Assembly: GCF_000143885.2 (NCBI RefSeq)
Contig: NC_018581.1
Location: forward strand, 1,364,001 to 1,428,000
From: Gordonia sp. KTR9
GTDB taxonomy: Bacteria > Actinomycetota > Actinomycetes > Mycobacteriales > Mycobacteriaceae
Reading direction: 5' to 3'
DNA length: 64,000 nt
Below, one piece after another: positions 44,182 through 54,651 of the stretch; positions within the stretch are counted from its first letter, which is position 1; each line of letters begins with the position of its first letter. The translations under genes were made by a program, and so were the position numbers. The notes below the pieces were generated by a model. That model worked only from the letters and a program-made list of their open reading frames with translations. It ran no database searches and was not told the origin of the DNA.

Positions 44182-44541
44182 TCAGCGGCCCAGCGGTCCG
44201 CGTCCCAGGCGTAGCAGCAGCATCGCGAGAGTGTGGCCTTCCTGGCCGAGGTCCTGGAAGCGCTCCAGTACCTTCACCTCGCGGCTGTGGACCAGGCGCG
44301 GGCCGCCGGAGGCCATCCGCGCGGCGCCGATCTTCTTCGACACCGCCGACCTGCGTTTGATCGCCGCGAGGATCACGGCATCGAGCCGGTCGATCTCGAG
44401 TCGCAGCTGGTCGATGTCGTCGGGCAGGTCGCCGACCTCGGACGAGAGCTGGTACTTGTCGAGGTCGATCGAGTGCTCGAAGGACGTTCCGCCGGACGGG
44501 CGGGGGTCCTGAGCGCCGGGGCTGGGGCTGCGATCGGTCAC
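44182..44541 (-). CDS. Chorismate mutase (AroQ-delta type, Rv0948c-like)
   Basis: This 119-aa protein is an all-helical AroQ domain (about 37-119) with [49 protein letters not shown] [15 protein letters not shown] and the short C-terminal [10 protein letters not shown]. It matches the small intracellular mutase of mycobacteria, which is activated by complex formation with DAHP synthase; the C-terminal LGRGPLG tail is the contact there. It converts chorismate to prephenate for Phe/Tyr synthesis. GTG 44541 is taken as start; the first 36 residues look disordered. Confidence 0.92.
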   Translation of the reverse strand: MTDRSPSPGAQDPRPSGGTSFEHSIDLDKYQLSSEVGDLPDDIDQLRLEIDRLDAVILAAIKRRSAVSKKIGAARMASGGPRLVHSREVKVLERFQDLGQEGHTLAMLLLRLGRGPLGR

Positions 44542-44639
44542 GCGCCCGATTTTGCCACGACGCCCCGCGACGACCCGCACGTGGCCGAGTCACCCGACCC
44601 GGCCACGACGGCGCGCGCCGCACATGGAAACTGGAGCGC

Positions 44640-46478
44640 ATGCCCAACGCGCGGATGGTGTCCCTTGTTGCCGTGTCCCTCATCGTGGGCCAGCTGATCA
44701 TCAGGGGCTGGCTCGTCGCGACCGGCAACTTCTACTGGGACGATCTTGTGCTCGTCGCACGGGCGTCGTCGAATCCGATCCTGTCCTGGGAGTACCTGGG
44801 GCACAGTCACGACGGCCACTTCATGCCCGCGGCCTTCCTGCTCGCCGGTGTGGCCACCTGGCTGGCGCCGTTGAACTGGGCGCTGCCGGCGCTGATGCTG
44901 GTCGTGATGCAGGCCCTCGCATCGGTGGCGGTGTGGCGGATGGTGCGGACGATCGCGCCGCGCGCCCGCATCGGTGCACTGGTCGCGTTGGCGTTCTATC
45001 TCTTCAGTCCGATGACGGTGCCCGCGTTCGCCTGGTGGGCGGCCGGCCTCAACACACTGCCCATGCAGGCGGCGATGGCGTGGATCGTCGCGGACGCGGT
45101 GCGTCTCGGTCGCGGTGACATCGACGATTCGCGACGCCGGCTGGTGTGGATCCGCTCGACGATCGTCTTCGTGATCGCGTTGGCGTTCTTCGAGAAGTCG
45201 CTGTTCATCCTGCCGGTGGCGCTCGTCGCGGCGATCCTCGCGAACGGCGGTGCGCGCGCGACGATGCCGACGCTCCGGGCGGCCCGGGAGTTGTGGGTCG
45301 CGCTGACCGTCTCCGCCGCGCTGTGGGTGGTCGTGTACTTCGTCACCACGGACCCGACATCGGGTGAGCACTCGGTGGCGCAGACCGCCCGCCTGGTCTG
45401 GCGATCGGTGACCGACGCCGTCGTACCGTCGCTCGTCGGCGGGCCGTGGGAGTGGGAGCGGTGGACGCCGAGTCCGCCGACGGGCTTCCCGCAGATGTGG
45501 ATGATCGTCGGCGGCTGGCTGGTGCTGGCCGCGGTGACGTGGTGGGCGGTGGCCCGCAGACGTGGCGGCGCCGGGATCGTCGCGGCCGCGGCGATCTACG
45601 CCGTCGCGGCGCAGATCCCGGTGATGTGGAATCGATCGAGCCCGCAGACCGCGATCGAACTCGCCCAGCACATGCGCTATCTGCCGGACACGGCACTGGT
45701 GTTCAGCATCGCGCTGGCCCTGCTGTGCGCGGCGCCGTCCCGGACCGGGGAGGTGGGCGGACGACACGCACGGACCTCCGACGACGAGACCGGACGAGAG
45801 GAGGAACGGTCGGCGCTGCCCGCGTTCGCCTCCGTGGTGGGTGCGCTCGTCGTGGTCTCCGCCCTGGTGTCACTGGTCTCGTTCTCGTCGTCGTGGCGGG
45901 ACAACCCGACCGGCGACTATCTCGAGAGCGCGACCGCGTCGCTGCACGACGCCGCGGCGGAGGGCCCGGGCGGCCGGACCCTGCTCGACCAGTCCGTGCC
46001 GCTGGAGATCCTGCAGCCGTTCGTCTATCCCGACAATCAGGTCAGCCGGATCTTCGGCCGGGTGGATCCCCGGCCCGACTTCGGGGTGGCGACCGACCGG
46101 CTGTTCGTGCTCGATACCGCGGGGAATCTCGTGCCCGGCGGCGTGACGCAACGACGCATCATCTACGCGGGCGAGGGGACCTGTCGCGCGCCCGAGGTCT
46201 CCGGACCCTCCCGACTGCGACTCGACGGCCCGCTGTTCTCCTGGCCCTGGACGATCGCGCTGAGCTACTGCGCGACCCGGGACGGCGAGATCGAGATCGC
46301 CCTCGAGGACGGGGATGCCGTCCGCGCGCCGGTCCGGGCGGGCCTGGGTTCGGTGTATGTCCGGATCGACGGCGGCGGCGACCATGTCGACGTCCGTCCC
46401 CTGACGCCGGGACTGCGGTTGCACACCGGCGCCGGGCGGGTCGGCGAGGCCGCCGAGGCGCGCTTCGCCGGGGGCTGA
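44640..46478 (+). CDS. Polytopic membrane protein, possible GT-C-like glycosyltransferase
   Basis: This 612-aa protein has about ten membrane helices over residues 5-420 and a soluble C-terminal region of about 190 residues that should face outside. [12 protein letters not shown] after the first helix has the acidic pair seen in the first loop of GT-C-type lipid-linked sugar transferases, and [13 protein letters not shown] follows. No closer family was recognised. If it is a GT-C enzyme it would use a polyprenyl-phosphate sugar for cell-envelope glycans; this is only a suggestion. It starts at ATG 44640, divergent from chorismate mutase. Confidence 0.7.
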   Translation: MPNARMVSLVAVSLIVGQLIIRGWLVATGNFYWDDLVLVARASSNPILSWEYLGHSHDGHFMPAAFLLAGVATWLAPLNWALPALMLVVMQALASVAVWRMVRTIAPRARIGALVALAFYLFSPMTVPAFAWWAAGLNTLPMQAAMAWIVADAVRLGRGDIDDSRRRLVWIRSTIVFVIALAFFEKSLFILPVALVAAILANGGARATMPTLRAARELWVALTVSAALWVVVYFVTTDPTSGEHSVAQTARLVWRSVTDAVVPSLVGGPWEWERWTPSPPTGFPQMWMIVGGWLVLAAVTWWAVARRRGGAGIVAAAAIYAVAAQIPVMWNRSSPQTAIELAQHMRYLPDTALVFSIALALLCAAPSRTGEVGGRHARTSDDETGREEERSALPAFASVVGALVVVSALVSLVSFSSSWRDNPTGDYLESATASLHDAAAEGPGGRTLLDQSVPLEILQPFVYPDNQVSRIFGRVDPRPDFGVATDRLFVLDTAGNLVPGGVTQRRIIYAGEGTCRAPEVSGPSRLRLDGPLFSWPWTIALSYCATRDGEIEIALEDGDAVRAPVRAGLGSVYVRIDGGGDHVDVRPLTPGLRLHTGAGRVGEAAEARFAGG

Positions 46479-46498
46479 GGACTGGTCGACGTGGTCGT

Positions 46499-48055
46499 CT
46501 AGTCGTAGTAGAAGGCGGAGATGTTGTCGCTCTGGTTCTCCGCGGCGATCAGGGCCCGCAGAGCCGACGCTGTCTCCTCCTCGGCGACGAAGTAGACGAC
46601 CTGTGCGTCGCCGGCCGCGGTGACCTGCTGTTCCATCTGCTTGCGGAGCACCTCGGTGCCCTCCCAGGACGGATCGAAGGTGCCGCCGACGATGTGCTCC
46701 CGATACCCCTCACCGAAGGTGATGTGCATGTTGCCGTCGGTGCCGATGCCGTCGAAGATGTAGTCGCCGCGCTTGATCGCGTAGTAGCTGGGCAGACCGG
46801 TCACGCTCGCCCCGAAGCGGGCCTGCTCGGGTTCCTTGTTCCCGGTCCGGACATAGACGATCTCGGTGTTGGTCTGCTTCTCGTTGTTGTCGATGAGATC
46901 GTTCAGCTCGGTCTCGGTCGAGTCGATGAACGCGAGGTAGGTGAAGGTGTACCGCGAGGCGATGTTGGTGTCCGGCGGGAGGTTGGTGGCGGCACACCGG
47001 GTGGTGCCGTCTCGTCCGAAGTCCACGCGCAGGACCACCTTGCACTCACCGCCCACCGCGCCGGGCGGACGGTTGCCGACCGCGAAGTTCAGCGTCAGGC
47101 CGTAGTTGAAGTGGCCGCGGACGTCGTCGGCGTAGGGGCTGCCCTGCACCGTGTAGTCGAAGGCGCACGACGAGGTGGTGCATGCACCGGTCTGGCGCGA
47201 GGACACCACCGGTTGCTCCATCCACAGCCCGGGAGCGGGCACCGAGACCAGGTCCGGTACGAGTGCGCGCTGGTTGGCGAACACCTTCTGGGCCTGGTCG
47301 GCCGGCTGCAGACTGACCGCGGCGTCGATGTCGTAGGTGACCGGGCCCTGCACGCTCTGACCCTTGACGTTGGTCACGTTCTTCGTCTCCGGATCGAACG
47401 TGACCTCCCACGCCCCGATCTTCACCTTGTCGTCACCGACGAACTCGATGGGCGGGTCGGTGGTCGGCCAGCGGCGGGCGTCGGGTGTGCCCTTGTTGGG
47501 CGTCGGGAGCTCGGCTCCGAGCGCGGGTGGGTCGCCGGACTCGATGTTGCCGATGTCGCCGGCGAGGTTGTCCGGGCCGAGGATGGTGCCCAGGCGCGGC
47601 ATGCTGGTGAAGCGGGTCGAGGCCCACTTGTTGTCCAGGGGGCCGGTGTCGAGGTTCGTCTTCTCGGCGTCGACGAGCAGTTCGGTCCACAGGGCGCCGG
47701 GCGCACTGATGAACGGGTTGTTGCCGATCTGCCGATATTCGCCCTGCTGCGAGCCGAGCGTGATCGTGCCCTCGGCGGTGTTCGACGTGGTGACGATCAG
47801 GTCGTCGAATTCGACCGTTCCCTCGCCGCGCTCGTCGTCGTATTTGTAGGTGACCTTGCCGGTGAACTCGGCCGCCGGACTGGTCGCCAACTTGAAAAGC
47901 ACCTCGTCGAGGCTCTTCTGCGCCCGGAACGCGGGCGTGGGCTCGACGGTGCCCGCGCTGCTGAACGGTACGAACGACAGGACGAGCGCGATGATGAGGG
48001 CCAGCGCTCCGACACCGAGGACGATGGCGGCGGGGACGATGGACGGTCTCTTCAT
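46499..48055 (-). CDS. Secreted or membrane-anchored protein of unknown function
   Basis: One N-terminal helix (about 6-30, IVPAAIVLGVGALALIIALV) is followed by about 485 extracytoplasmic residues. Two Cys pairs are seen (TGACTTSSCAF and GGECKVVL/TTRCAAT), which may form disulfides. The protein is 518 aa and rich in beta-type sequence. No family was recognised with confidence. ATG 48055 follows AGGAAGAGG closely and is preferred over an upstream start at 48094. It lies between the GT-C-like gene (convergent, 20 bp) and pcrA (divergent). Confidence 0.7.
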   Translation of the reverse strand: MKRPSIVPAAIVLGVGALALIIALVLSFVPFSSAGTVEPTPAFRAQKSLDEVLFKLATSPAAEFTGKVTYKYDDERGEGTVEFDDLIVTTSNTAEGTITLGSQQGEYRQIGNNPFISAPGALWTELLVDAEKTNLDTGPLDNKWASTRFTSMPRLGTILGPDNLAGDIGNIESGDPPALGAELPTPNKGTPDARRWPTTDPPIEFVGDDKVKIGAWEVTFDPETKNVTNVKGQSVQGPVTYDIDAAVSLQPADQAQKVFANQRALVPDLVSVPAPGLWMEQPVVSSRQTGACTTSSCAFDYTVQGSPYADDVRGHFNYGLTLNFAVGNRPPGAVGGECKVVLRVDFGRDGTTRCAATNLPPDTNIASRYTFTYLAFIDSTETELNDLIDNNEKQTNTEIVYVRTGNKEPEQARFGASVTGLPSYYAIKRGDYIFDGIGTDGNMHITFGEGYREHIVGGTFDPSWEGTEVLRKQMEQQVTAAGDAQVVYFVAEEETASALRALIAAENQSDNISAFYYD

Positions 48056-48257
48056 GGGCGCCTCTTCCTGCTCGCCGGGGCGTCGTCGCCGCATGCGGGT
48101 GTTCGCAGACAGGGCACCCCGAGCCGGTGGTACCGCGTCATATTAGCCGCGGGGCACGACGATCGGGGCCTCAACTCACGGGGTCGGTCGACTGTTCGGT
48201 GGACCTCCCGGCGGGGCGGAGCGGACCGGCCGACGAGGGTCTGTCGGCGGCGGCGAG

Positions 48258-48263
48258 TAGCCT
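48258..48263 (+). promoter_or_regulatory. -10 box TAGCCT upstream of pcrA
   Basis: TAGCCT lies 9 nt before ATG 48273, slightly longer than the usual leaderless spacing, so the mRNA may have zero to a few leader bases. Confidence 0.35.
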
Positions 48264-48272
48264 GGACAACCG

Positions 48273-50774
48273 ATGAACAGCTCTTCTTCTGCCCCTCTTC
48301 TCGCCGGTCGCGCGGGCGGCGCATCCTCGGGTGCGGCCGCCGACGACCGGGTCGCGCGCCTGCTCGAAGGTCTCAACCCGCAACAGCGCGCCGCGGTCCT
48401 GCACGCCGGCGCGCCGTTGCTGATCGTGGCGGGCGCGGGCTCGGGCAAGACGGCGGTGCTGACCCGCCGGATCGCCTACCTGCTGGCCGCGCGGGATGTC
48501 ACGCCCGGGCAGATCCTGGCCATCACGTTCACCAACAAGGCCGCCGCGGAGATGCGTGAGCGCGTCATCGATCTCGTCGGCCCGCGTGCCGCGTACATGT
48601 GGGTCTCGACGTTCCACTCGACGTGTGTGCGCATCCTGCGGGCGCAGTCCGGGCTGCTGGAGTCGATGAACTCGAACTTCTCCATCTACGACTCCGACGA
48701 CTCGAAACGGCTGTTCGGGATGGTCATCCGCGACCTCGACCTCGACCCCAAGAAGTTCAGCCCGCGTGGGGTGTCGGTGGCCGTGTCGAACTTCAAGAAC
48801 GAGCTGATCTCGCCCGACGAGGCGCTGGCCTCGGCGCCCGAGGACGACCCGACGTCGACGACGATCGCGCGGATCTACGCCGAGTACCAGCGTCGCCTGC
48901 GTGCCGCCAACGCCTTCGACTTCGACGACCTGATCGGCGAGACCGTGGCACTGCTGCACCGGCACCCGCAGGTCGCCGAGTACTACCGGCGCCGGTTCCG
49001 TCACGTCCTCGTCGACGAGTACCAGGACACCAACCACGCGCAGTACGTGCTCATCCGCGAACTGGTCGGGGAGCAGACCACGGCGAGCGGTCTGGAGCCC
49101 TCGGAACTGTGCGTCGTCGGCGATGCCGACCAGTGCATCTACGCCTTCCGCGGTGCCACGATCCGCAACATCGAGGAGTTCGAGCGCGACTTCCCGTCCG
49201 CCGAAACCGTTCTGCTCGAACAGAACTACCGGTCGACGCAGACGATCCTGTCGGCGGCCAACGCCGTCATCGCACGCAACTCGAACCGGCGCGAGAAGCG
49301 GTTGTGGACCGACTCCGGCGACGGCGAACTGATCGTCGGATACGTCGCCGACTCCGACCGCGACGAGTCGACGTTCATCGCCAAGGAGATCGAGGAACTC
49401 ACCGACTACTCGATCGGCGGTTCGTCGAGCTTCAAGTACTCCGACGTCGCGGTGTTCTACCGCACCAACACCGGTTCGCGTGCCATCGAGGAAGTGTTCG
49501 TCCGGCACGGGATTCCGTACAAGGTCGTCGGCGGCACCAAGTTCTACGAACGCAAGGAAGTCCGGGATGTGGTCGCCTACCTGCGGGTGGTCGCCAACCC
49601 CGACGACTCGGTCAGCCTGCGCCGCATCCTCAACACCCCTCGGCGCGGCATCGGCGACCGCGCGGAGGCCTGCGTCGCCGTCCATTCGGAGAACACCGGC
49701 CGGAGCTTCTACGAGTCGCTGATGGACGCGGCCGAGGGCAAGGTGGCACTGCTGAACACGCGGGCCGTCAAGCAGATCGGCGGGTTCGTCGACCTCATCG
49801 AGGGACTGCGATCGGACTTCCTCACCCACTTCGGCGAGGCGGGTACCGAAGACGCCGACGTGGCCTTCCTCGACGCCACCGAGGAGTCGGCCGACATCGG
49901 CGAGCTCGTCGACGCGATCGTCGAGCGGACCGGTTACCGCGCCGAACTCGAGGCCTCCAACGATCCGCAGGATGGTGCGCGTCTCGACAACATCAACGAA
50001 CTCGTCGCCGTGGCAAGGGAATTCAGCGCCGATGCCGCGCAGGTCGATGTCGACGCGCCGGACGACGACGTCGAGGTCGATCGCGAGGGTGAGGCCGAAC
50101 CCGGTTCGCTCGCAGCGTTTCTCGAGCGTGTCTCGCTGGTCGCCGACGCCGATCAGGTGCCCGACGAAGGCGAGGGTGTCGTCACGATGATGACCCTGCA
50201 CACCGCCAAGGGGCTCGAGTTCCCGGTCGTCTTCGTGACCGGTTGGGAAGACGGACATTTCCCGCACATGCGGGCACTCGGCGATCCGGCCGAGTTGAGC
50301 GAGGAACGACGCCTCGCCTACGTCGGCATCACCCGCGCGAAGCAACGTCTGTACCTCACCCGGTCGATCACCCGCGCGTCGTGGGGACAGCCGGTGTCCA
50401 ACCCGGAATCCCGCTTCTTGCAAGAGATCCCGCAGCATCTGCTCGACTGGCGGCGCACCGAACCGCGGCGCTCGGCGCGCGGCTTCGGCGGGTCGTCGGG
50501 CGGAGTGTTCGGCCGCGACGGCGCGTTCTCCGGTTCGGGCGGTTCGTCGATGGGCCGCGGGCGGTCGTCGTACTCGCCGGATCCGGCACGCGGACGCAAC
50601 AAGCAGGTCCAGCTCGACATCGGCGATCGACACAACCACCCGAAGTACGGGATGGGCAAGGTCGTGGCCAAGGAGGGCAGCGGCGCCACCGAACGCGTCA
50701 CGATCGACTACGGCGGCAGCGCGGGACGCGTCACGCTTCTCACCGCAGGCGGGATTCCCGGGGACAAGCTCTAG
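48273..50774 (+). CDS. pcrA: ATP-dependent DNA helicase PcrA/UvrD1
   Basis: This 833-aa SF1A helicase has a disordered leader of about 25 residues, the Q motif LNPQQRAAVLHAG, Walker A G54-AGSGKT, ITFTNKAAAEMRERV (Ia), VDEYQDTNHAQY (II), VVGDADQCIYAFRGA (III), EQNYRST (IV), TLHTAKGLEFPVVFVTGWED (V) and YVGITRAKQRLYLTRS (VI). A Gly/Ser-rich linker and a C-terminal Tudor-like RNA-polymerase-binding domain (HNHPKYGMGKVVAKEG) complete it. It unwinds DNA 3' to 5' in repair. It corresponds to Rv0949. Confidence 0.96.
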   Translation: MNSSSSAPLLAGRAGGASSGAAADDRVARLLEGLNPQQRAAVLHAGAPLLIVAGAGSGKTAVLTRRIAYLLAARDVTPGQILAITFTNKAAAEMRERVIDLVGPRAAYMWVSTFHSTCVRILRAQSGLLESMNSNFSIYDSDDSKRLFGMVIRDLDLDPKKFSPRGVSVAVSNFKNELISPDEALASAPEDDPTSTTIARIYAEYQRRLRAANAFDFDDLIGETVALLHRHPQVAEYYRRRFRHVLVDEYQDTNHAQYVLIRELVGEQTTASGLEPSELCVVGDADQCIYAFRGATIRNIEEFERDFPSAETVLLEQNYRSTQTILSAANAVIARNSNRREKRLWTDSGDGELIVGYVADSDRDESTFIAKEIEELTDYSIGGSSSFKYSDVAVFYRTNTGSRAIEEVFVRHGIPYKVVGGTKFYERKEVRDVVAYLRVVANPDDSVSLRRILNTPRRGIGDRAEACVAVHSENTGRSFYESLMDAAEGKVALLNTRAVKQIGGFVDLIEGLRSDFLTHFGEAGTEDADVAFLDATEESADIGELVDAIVERTGYRAELEASNDPQDGARLDNINELVAVAREFSADAAQVDVDAPDDDVEVDREGEAEPGSLAAFLERVSLVADADQVPDEGEGVVTMMTLHTAKGLEFPVVFVTGWEDGHFPHMRALGDPAELSEERRLAYVGITRAKQRLYLTRSITRASWGQPVSNPESRFLQEIPQHLLDWRRTEPRRSARGFGGSSGGVFGRDGAFSGSGGSSMGRGRSSYSPDPARGRNKQVQLDIGDRHNHPKYGMGKVVAKEGSGATERVTIDYGGSAGRVTLLTAGGIPGDKL

Positions 50775-50882
50775 AGGGAGCGCGCGGCGGGCCCTAGAGG
50801 CTCGTCGACCTCGACGCGCTCCTTCGTCGCTTGCTCGGCCCGGCGGCTATCGCTCCTCGCACCTCAGGGGGCAGAGAGGCTG

Positions 50883-51965
50883 CTATCCGGTGTAACCGGA
50901 GAGCTTCACGCCCTTGGCGGCGAGCCACGGCACGGGATCGATCTTCGTGTTGCCGTTCTTCCACACCTCGAAGTGCAGGTGCGGGCCGAACGAGAAGCCC
51001 TCGTTGCCGACCAGGGCGATGACGTCGCCGGCCGTGACGCGCTGGCCTTCCTGGACCAGGACGCCGGAGGAGGACATGTGGCCGTACATGGTGACGGTCC
51101 CGTCGGCCGCCTGGATCTGGACCCAGTGGCCGTAGCCCGAGGCGGGCTCGGCCTTGATCACGACGCCGTCGGTGGCCGCGTGGATCGGGGTCCCGAGCGG
51201 CGCGGCCATGTCGATGCCGCCGTGCATGGTGCCCCAGCGCATCGCGAAGGCGGAGGTGAAGTCGTAGCTGCCCAGCGGGATCGGCGAGGTGAAGAGCGGG
51301 CGCCGGGCCAGGGCCTCGCGGCGGTCCGCGTCCGCGGCCATCTTGGCGCCGACACCCAGCTGATTGGTGAAGACGTTCATCTGGTCGGTCTGCGGCGTCG
51401 CAGCGGCCACTCCGGGGCCCAGTTCGACCGGTGCGGCTCCCTGCGCCGACGCGTCGTTGACGGCGGCGGCATTCACCGGTGCGGGCGCCTCGTCGTTGGT
51501 ACCGACCTGGGCGACGGCGGCGACGGCCGCTCCCGCTGCCATGGCGATGAGGGCCGCGCGCCCGCCCTTGAGGGCGTTCGGAGGGGCAGCGATGCGATGC
51601 TTGCCGCCGCGGCGGACGCGCTGTCCGGCCGGATTGGTCCGGAAGGGGCGGTGTTCGGTGTCGGCGTCGAGATCGTCATCGGTGACGAGGTCGAGTTCGC
51701 CGCCGTCGAAGAGGTCGAGTTCGGCACCGTCGACGTCGAACGGCTCGTCGTGCGCGTACTGGTCGAATTCGTGCTCGGGAATCAGGATGTCCTGAGTGAT
51801 CTCCGAGCGGGTGGGACGGTAGTAGCCCTCCCACGACGACGGGGTCCAGCCGGCGTCCGAGGACTCCCGCGTGGTGACGTCGGAGTCGGCGAAATCGAAG
51901 TCGTACTCGCTGAGGTCGTACCCGGCGGCCTCGTCGGTGTCGACGATGGGGATGATCGTGGTCAT
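50883..51965 (-). CDS. M23 family metallopeptidase (Rv0950c-like)
   Basis: In this 360-aa protein an acidic N-terminal cytosolic part (about 130 residues), one membrane helix (RAALIAMAAGAAVAAVAQVG) and an extracytoplasmic linker lead to the LytM domain (about 245-350). Its zinc ligands are H-x3-D in HGGIDMAAP and H-x-H in GPHLHFEVW. It should cut peptidoglycan cross-links or act as a cell-wall hydrolase. ATG 51965 is chosen; the frame is open to a GTG at 52052 (389 aa). It converges with pcrA and is divergent from sucC, as in M. tuberculosis. Confidence 0.9.
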   Translation of the reverse strand: MTTIIPIVDTDEAAGYDLSEYDFDFADSDVTTRESSDAGWTPSSWEGYYRPTRSEITQDILIPEHEFDQYAHDEPFDVDGAELDLFDGGELDLVTDDDLDADTEHRPFRTNPAGQRVRRGGKHRIAAPPNALKGGRAALIAMAAGAAVAAVAQVGTNDEAPAPVNAAAVNDASAQGAAPVELGPGVAAATPQTDQMNVFTNQLGVGAKMAADADRREALARRPLFTSPIPLGSYDFTSAFAMRWGTMHGGIDMAAPLGTPIHAATDGVVIKAEPASGYGHWVQIQAADGTVTMYGHMSSSGVLVQEGQRVTAGDVIALVGNEGFSFGPHLHFEVWKNGNTKIDPVPWLAAKGVKLSGYTG

Positions 51966-52490
51966 CTCTTCCGCTGTGACGTCATCGATCAACCCGCCCG
52001 ATCGGACGCGGCCCGATCCGCGTGAGACACCGAGTCCCGCCAAATCGTCCACCTCATCTCTTGCTGCCGCATCTCGTCGTTGGCGGATTCGAAGTCACCG
52101 TTCGTAATGCTTCTGTGACCACCGCTGACAGCCGACGGTAACGAAATGATTGCGGCAAGTCCAACCGTAGAAAGCGACAAACCGGCATATTGTGAGCTGA
52201 GTCACATGACTTTGCGGCACTGCTCGAAAGTGGCGAATACGCTGTTCAATACAGTAAATTCAACCTGTGAACCCCGCCCGACGCCGCACGGCGGTGTAAG
52301 TGCAGTTCATGGGCGCACGGGATGCGGTGTACCCCTCACAAGGCGGTGCCAATACTGTGAGACCGGCCGAGCGAGTGATCTGTCGCACAAGCGCAGGGTG
52401 CGCGCGGGGTGGCGATTCACGGCAGGTTTAAAGTCCGATATGGCCCGCATTACACCCTTGCGCGGGCAAATCTACGAGATGGTGAGCTGA
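51966..52490. other. Long intergenic control region upstream of sucCD
   Basis: About 525 bp (438 if the peptidase gene starts at 52052) separate the divergent M23 peptidase and sucC genes. It is less GC-rich than its surroundings. It holds a perfect CRP/GlxR-type palindrome at 52191-52206 and several TANNNT boxes (TACAGT 52250-52255 among them), but no single sucC promoter is convincing. No small gene is seen. Confidence 0.7.
52191..52206. promoter_or_regulatory. CRP/GlxR-type binding site
   Basis: TGTGAGCTGAGTCACA is an exact match to the TGTGA-N6-TCACA consensus of actinobacterial cAMP receptor proteins (CRP Rv3676, GlxR). It lies about 290 bp upstream of sucC and 140-225 bp upstream of the divergent peptidase gene. 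Binding would tie the succinyl-CoA synthetase operon or the peptidase to cAMP level. Confidence 0.65.
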
Positions 52491-53654
52491 ATGGATCTCT
52501 TCGAATACCAGGCGAAGGAACTGTTCGCCAAGCACGGGGTTCCCACCACACCCGGTCGGGTGACCGATGATGCCGCCGACGCGCGGGCGATCGCCGAGGA
52601 AATCGGCAAGCCTGTGATGATCAAGGCGCAGGTCAAGACCGGCGGGCGTGGCAAGGCAGGCGGCGTCAAGTACGCCGCGACCCCGGACGACGCGCAGTCC
52701 CACGCTTCCAACATCCTTGGCCTCGACATCAAGGGCCATGTCGTCAAGAAGCTGCTGGTCGCCGAGGCCAGCGACATCGCGGAGGAGTACTACATCTCCT
52801 TCCTGCTCGATCGCACCAACCGCTCGTACCTGGCCATGTGCTCGGTCGAGGGCGGTATGGAGATCGAAGAGGTCGCCGCAACCAAGCCCGAGCGCCTCGC
52901 GAGGGTCGCCGTCGACGCCGTGAAGGGTGTCGATCTGGAAACCGCGCGCTCGATCGCCGAGCAGGGCCATCTGCCCGCCGAGGTGCTCGACGCCGCAGCG
53001 GTCACCATCGCCAAGCTCTGGGAGGTGTTCGTCAAGGAGGACGCCACCCTGGTCGAGGTCAATCCGCTCGTCCGCACGCCGGACGATCAGATCCTCGCCC
53101 TCGACGGCAAGGTCACCCTCGATGCCAACGCCGACTTCCGTCAGCCCGGCCACGAGGAGTTCGAGGATCGCGACGCCACCGATCCCCTGGAGCTCAAGGC
53201 CAAGGAAAACGACCTCAACTACGTCAAGCTCGACGGTGAGGTCGGCATCATCGGCAACGGCGCGGGCCTGGTCATGTCGACCCTCGACGTGGTTGCCTAC
53301 GCCGGTGAGAAGCACAACAACGTGAAGCCCGCGAACTTCCTCGACATCGGCGGCGGCGCCTCGGCCGAGGTCATGGCTGCCGGTCTCGACGTCATCCTCG
53401 GCGACGAGCAGGTCAAGAGCGTCTTCGTCAACGTCTTCGGCGGCATCACCGCGTGTGACGCCGTCGCCAACGGCATCGTCGGGGCCCTGGAGAAGCTGGG
53501 GTCGGACGCCAACAAGCCGCTGGTCGTCCGCCTCGACGGCAACAAGGTCGACGAAGGCCGCAAGATCCTGGCCGATGCGAACCACCCGTTGGTCACGCTC
53601 GCCGAAACCATGGACTCGGGCGCCGACAAGGCCGCCGAGCTGGCGAGCAAGTAA
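52491..53654 (+). CDS. sucC: Succinyl-CoA synthetase beta subunit
   Basis: This 387-aa protein starts [20 protein letters not shown] and has the ATP-grasp domain ([18 protein letters not shown]), [30 protein letters not shown] and [20 protein letters not shown]. With SucD it converts succinyl-CoA, ADP and phosphate to succinate, CoA and ATP in the TCA cycle. It is followed 14 bp later by sucD and both end at one strong terminator. A long upstream region with a CRP-type site suggests control by carbon state. Confidence 0.96.
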   Translation: MDLFEYQAKELFAKHGVPTTPGRVTDDAADARAIAEEIGKPVMIKAQVKTGGRGKAGGVKYAATPDDAQSHASNILGLDIKGHVVKKLLVAEASDIAEEYYISFLLDRTNRSYLAMCSVEGGMEIEEVAATKPERLARVAVDAVKGVDLETARSIAEQGHLPAEVLDAAAVTIAKLWEVFVKEDATLVEVNPLVRTPDDQILALDGKVTLDANADFRQPGHEEFEDRDATDPLELKAKENDLNYVKLDGEVGIIGNGAGLVMSTLDVVAYAGEKHNNVKPANFLDIGGGASAEVMAAGLDVILGDEQVKSVFVNVFGGITACDAVANGIVGALEKLGSDANKPLVVRLDGNKVDEGRKILADANHPLVTLAETMDSGADKAAELASK

Positions 53655-53668
53655 GGGAGCCACGGAAT

Positions 53669-54571
53669 ATGTCGATCTTTCTGAACAAAGACAACAAGGT
53701 CATCGTCCAGGGCATCACCGGCGGTGAGGGCACCAAGCACACCGCTCTGATGCTCAAGGCCGGCACCAACGTCGTCGGCGGTGTCAACGCACGCAAGGCC
53801 GGCACCACCGTGTCGCACGTCGACGCAGACGGCAACAACGTCGAGCTCCCGGTGTTCGCATCGGTCGCCGAGGCCATGAAGGAGACCGGGGCCGACACCT
53901 CGATCGCATTCGTGCCGCCGAAGTTCTCCAAGGACGCCATCATCGAGGCCATCGACGCGGAGATCCCGCTGCTTGTGGTCATCACCGAGGGCATCCCGGT
54001 GCAGGACTCCGCCTACGCATGGGCCTACAACGTGGAGAAGGGCGAGAAGACCCGCATCATCGGCCCCAACTGCCCCGGCATCATCACCCCGGGTGAGGCG
54101 CTGGTGGGCATCACGCCGAACAACATCACCGGCAAGGGTCCGATCGGTCTGGTCTCCAAGTCGGGCACCCTGACCTACCAGATGATGTACGAGCTGCGCG
54201 ATCTCGGCTTCTCGACCGCCATCGGCATCGGCGGAGACCCGGTCATCGGGACCACCCACATCGACGCCATCGAGGCGTTCGAGAAGGATCCCGAGACCAA
54301 GCTGATCGTCATGATCGGTGAGATCGGTGGCGACGCCGAGGAGAAGGCCGGCGAGTACATCAAGGCCAACGTGACCAAGCCGGTCGTCGGTTACGTCGCG
54401 GGCTTCACCGCTCCCGAGGGCAAGACCATGGGCCACGCGGGAGCCATCGTCTCCGACGGTGCGGGCACCGCCCAGGGCAAGAAGGAGGCCCTCGAGGCCG
54501 CGGGCGTCAAGGTCGGCAAGACGCCGTCCGAGACCGCTTCGCTGGCCCGAGAGCTCTACCAGGCCCTGTAG
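53669..54571 (+). CDS. sucD: Succinyl-CoA synthetase alpha subunit
   Basis: The protein is 300 aa, with the CoA-binding N-terminal domain ([20 protein letters not shown]), [26 protein letters not shown] and the phosphohistidine loop GKTMGH256AGAIVS. The histidine is phosphorylated by succinyl-phosphate and passes phosphate to the nucleotide on SucC. It lies 14 bp after sucC. The usual length and all active-site parts are present. Confidence 0.96.
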   Translation: MSIFLNKDNKVIVQGITGGEGTKHTALMLKAGTNVVGGVNARKAGTTVSHVDADGNNVELPVFASVAEAMKETGADTSIAFVPPKFSKDAIIEAIDAEIPLLVVITEGIPVQDSAYAWAYNVEKGEKTRIIGPNCPGIITPGEALVGITPNNITGKGPIGLVSKSGTLTYQMMYELRDLGFSTAIGIGGDPVIGTTHIDAIEAFEKDPETKLIVMIGEIGGDAEEKAGEYIKANVTKPVVGYVAGFTAPEGKTMGHAGAIVSDGAGTAQGKKEALEAAGVKVGKTPSETASLARELYQAL

Positions 54572-54590
54572 GGCAGACGAGAACCGAAGA

Positions 54591-54621
54591 ACCCGAGCGG
54601 GTCTGCCCGCTCGGGTTTTTT
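54591..54621 (+). terminator. Rho-independent terminator of sucCD
   Basis: A perfect 11-bp stem, ACCCGAGCGGG/CCCGCTCGGGT, with the 4-nt loop TCTG is followed by a run of six T (54616-54621). It lies 20 bp after the sucD stop and is the clearest intrinsic terminator in the window. Confidence 0.93.
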
Positions 54622-54651
54622 CGTGGCCCGACCGGCCCTGATCCCGCATGC

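Noticed and set aside
45446..48559. 1037-codon plus-strand frame over three real genes
   Set aside because: It crosses two genes on the plus strand in the wrong frame and one on the minus strand; the composition is typical of a GC-rich shadow frame.
48171..50639. 822-codon frame antisense to pcrA
   Set aside because: PcrA has every helicase motif on the plus strand; the antisense product has none of its own.
50775..50882. Terminator between pcrA and the M23 peptidase gene
   Set aside because: The repeated CTAGAGG is direct, not inverted, and no stem with a T run is seen.
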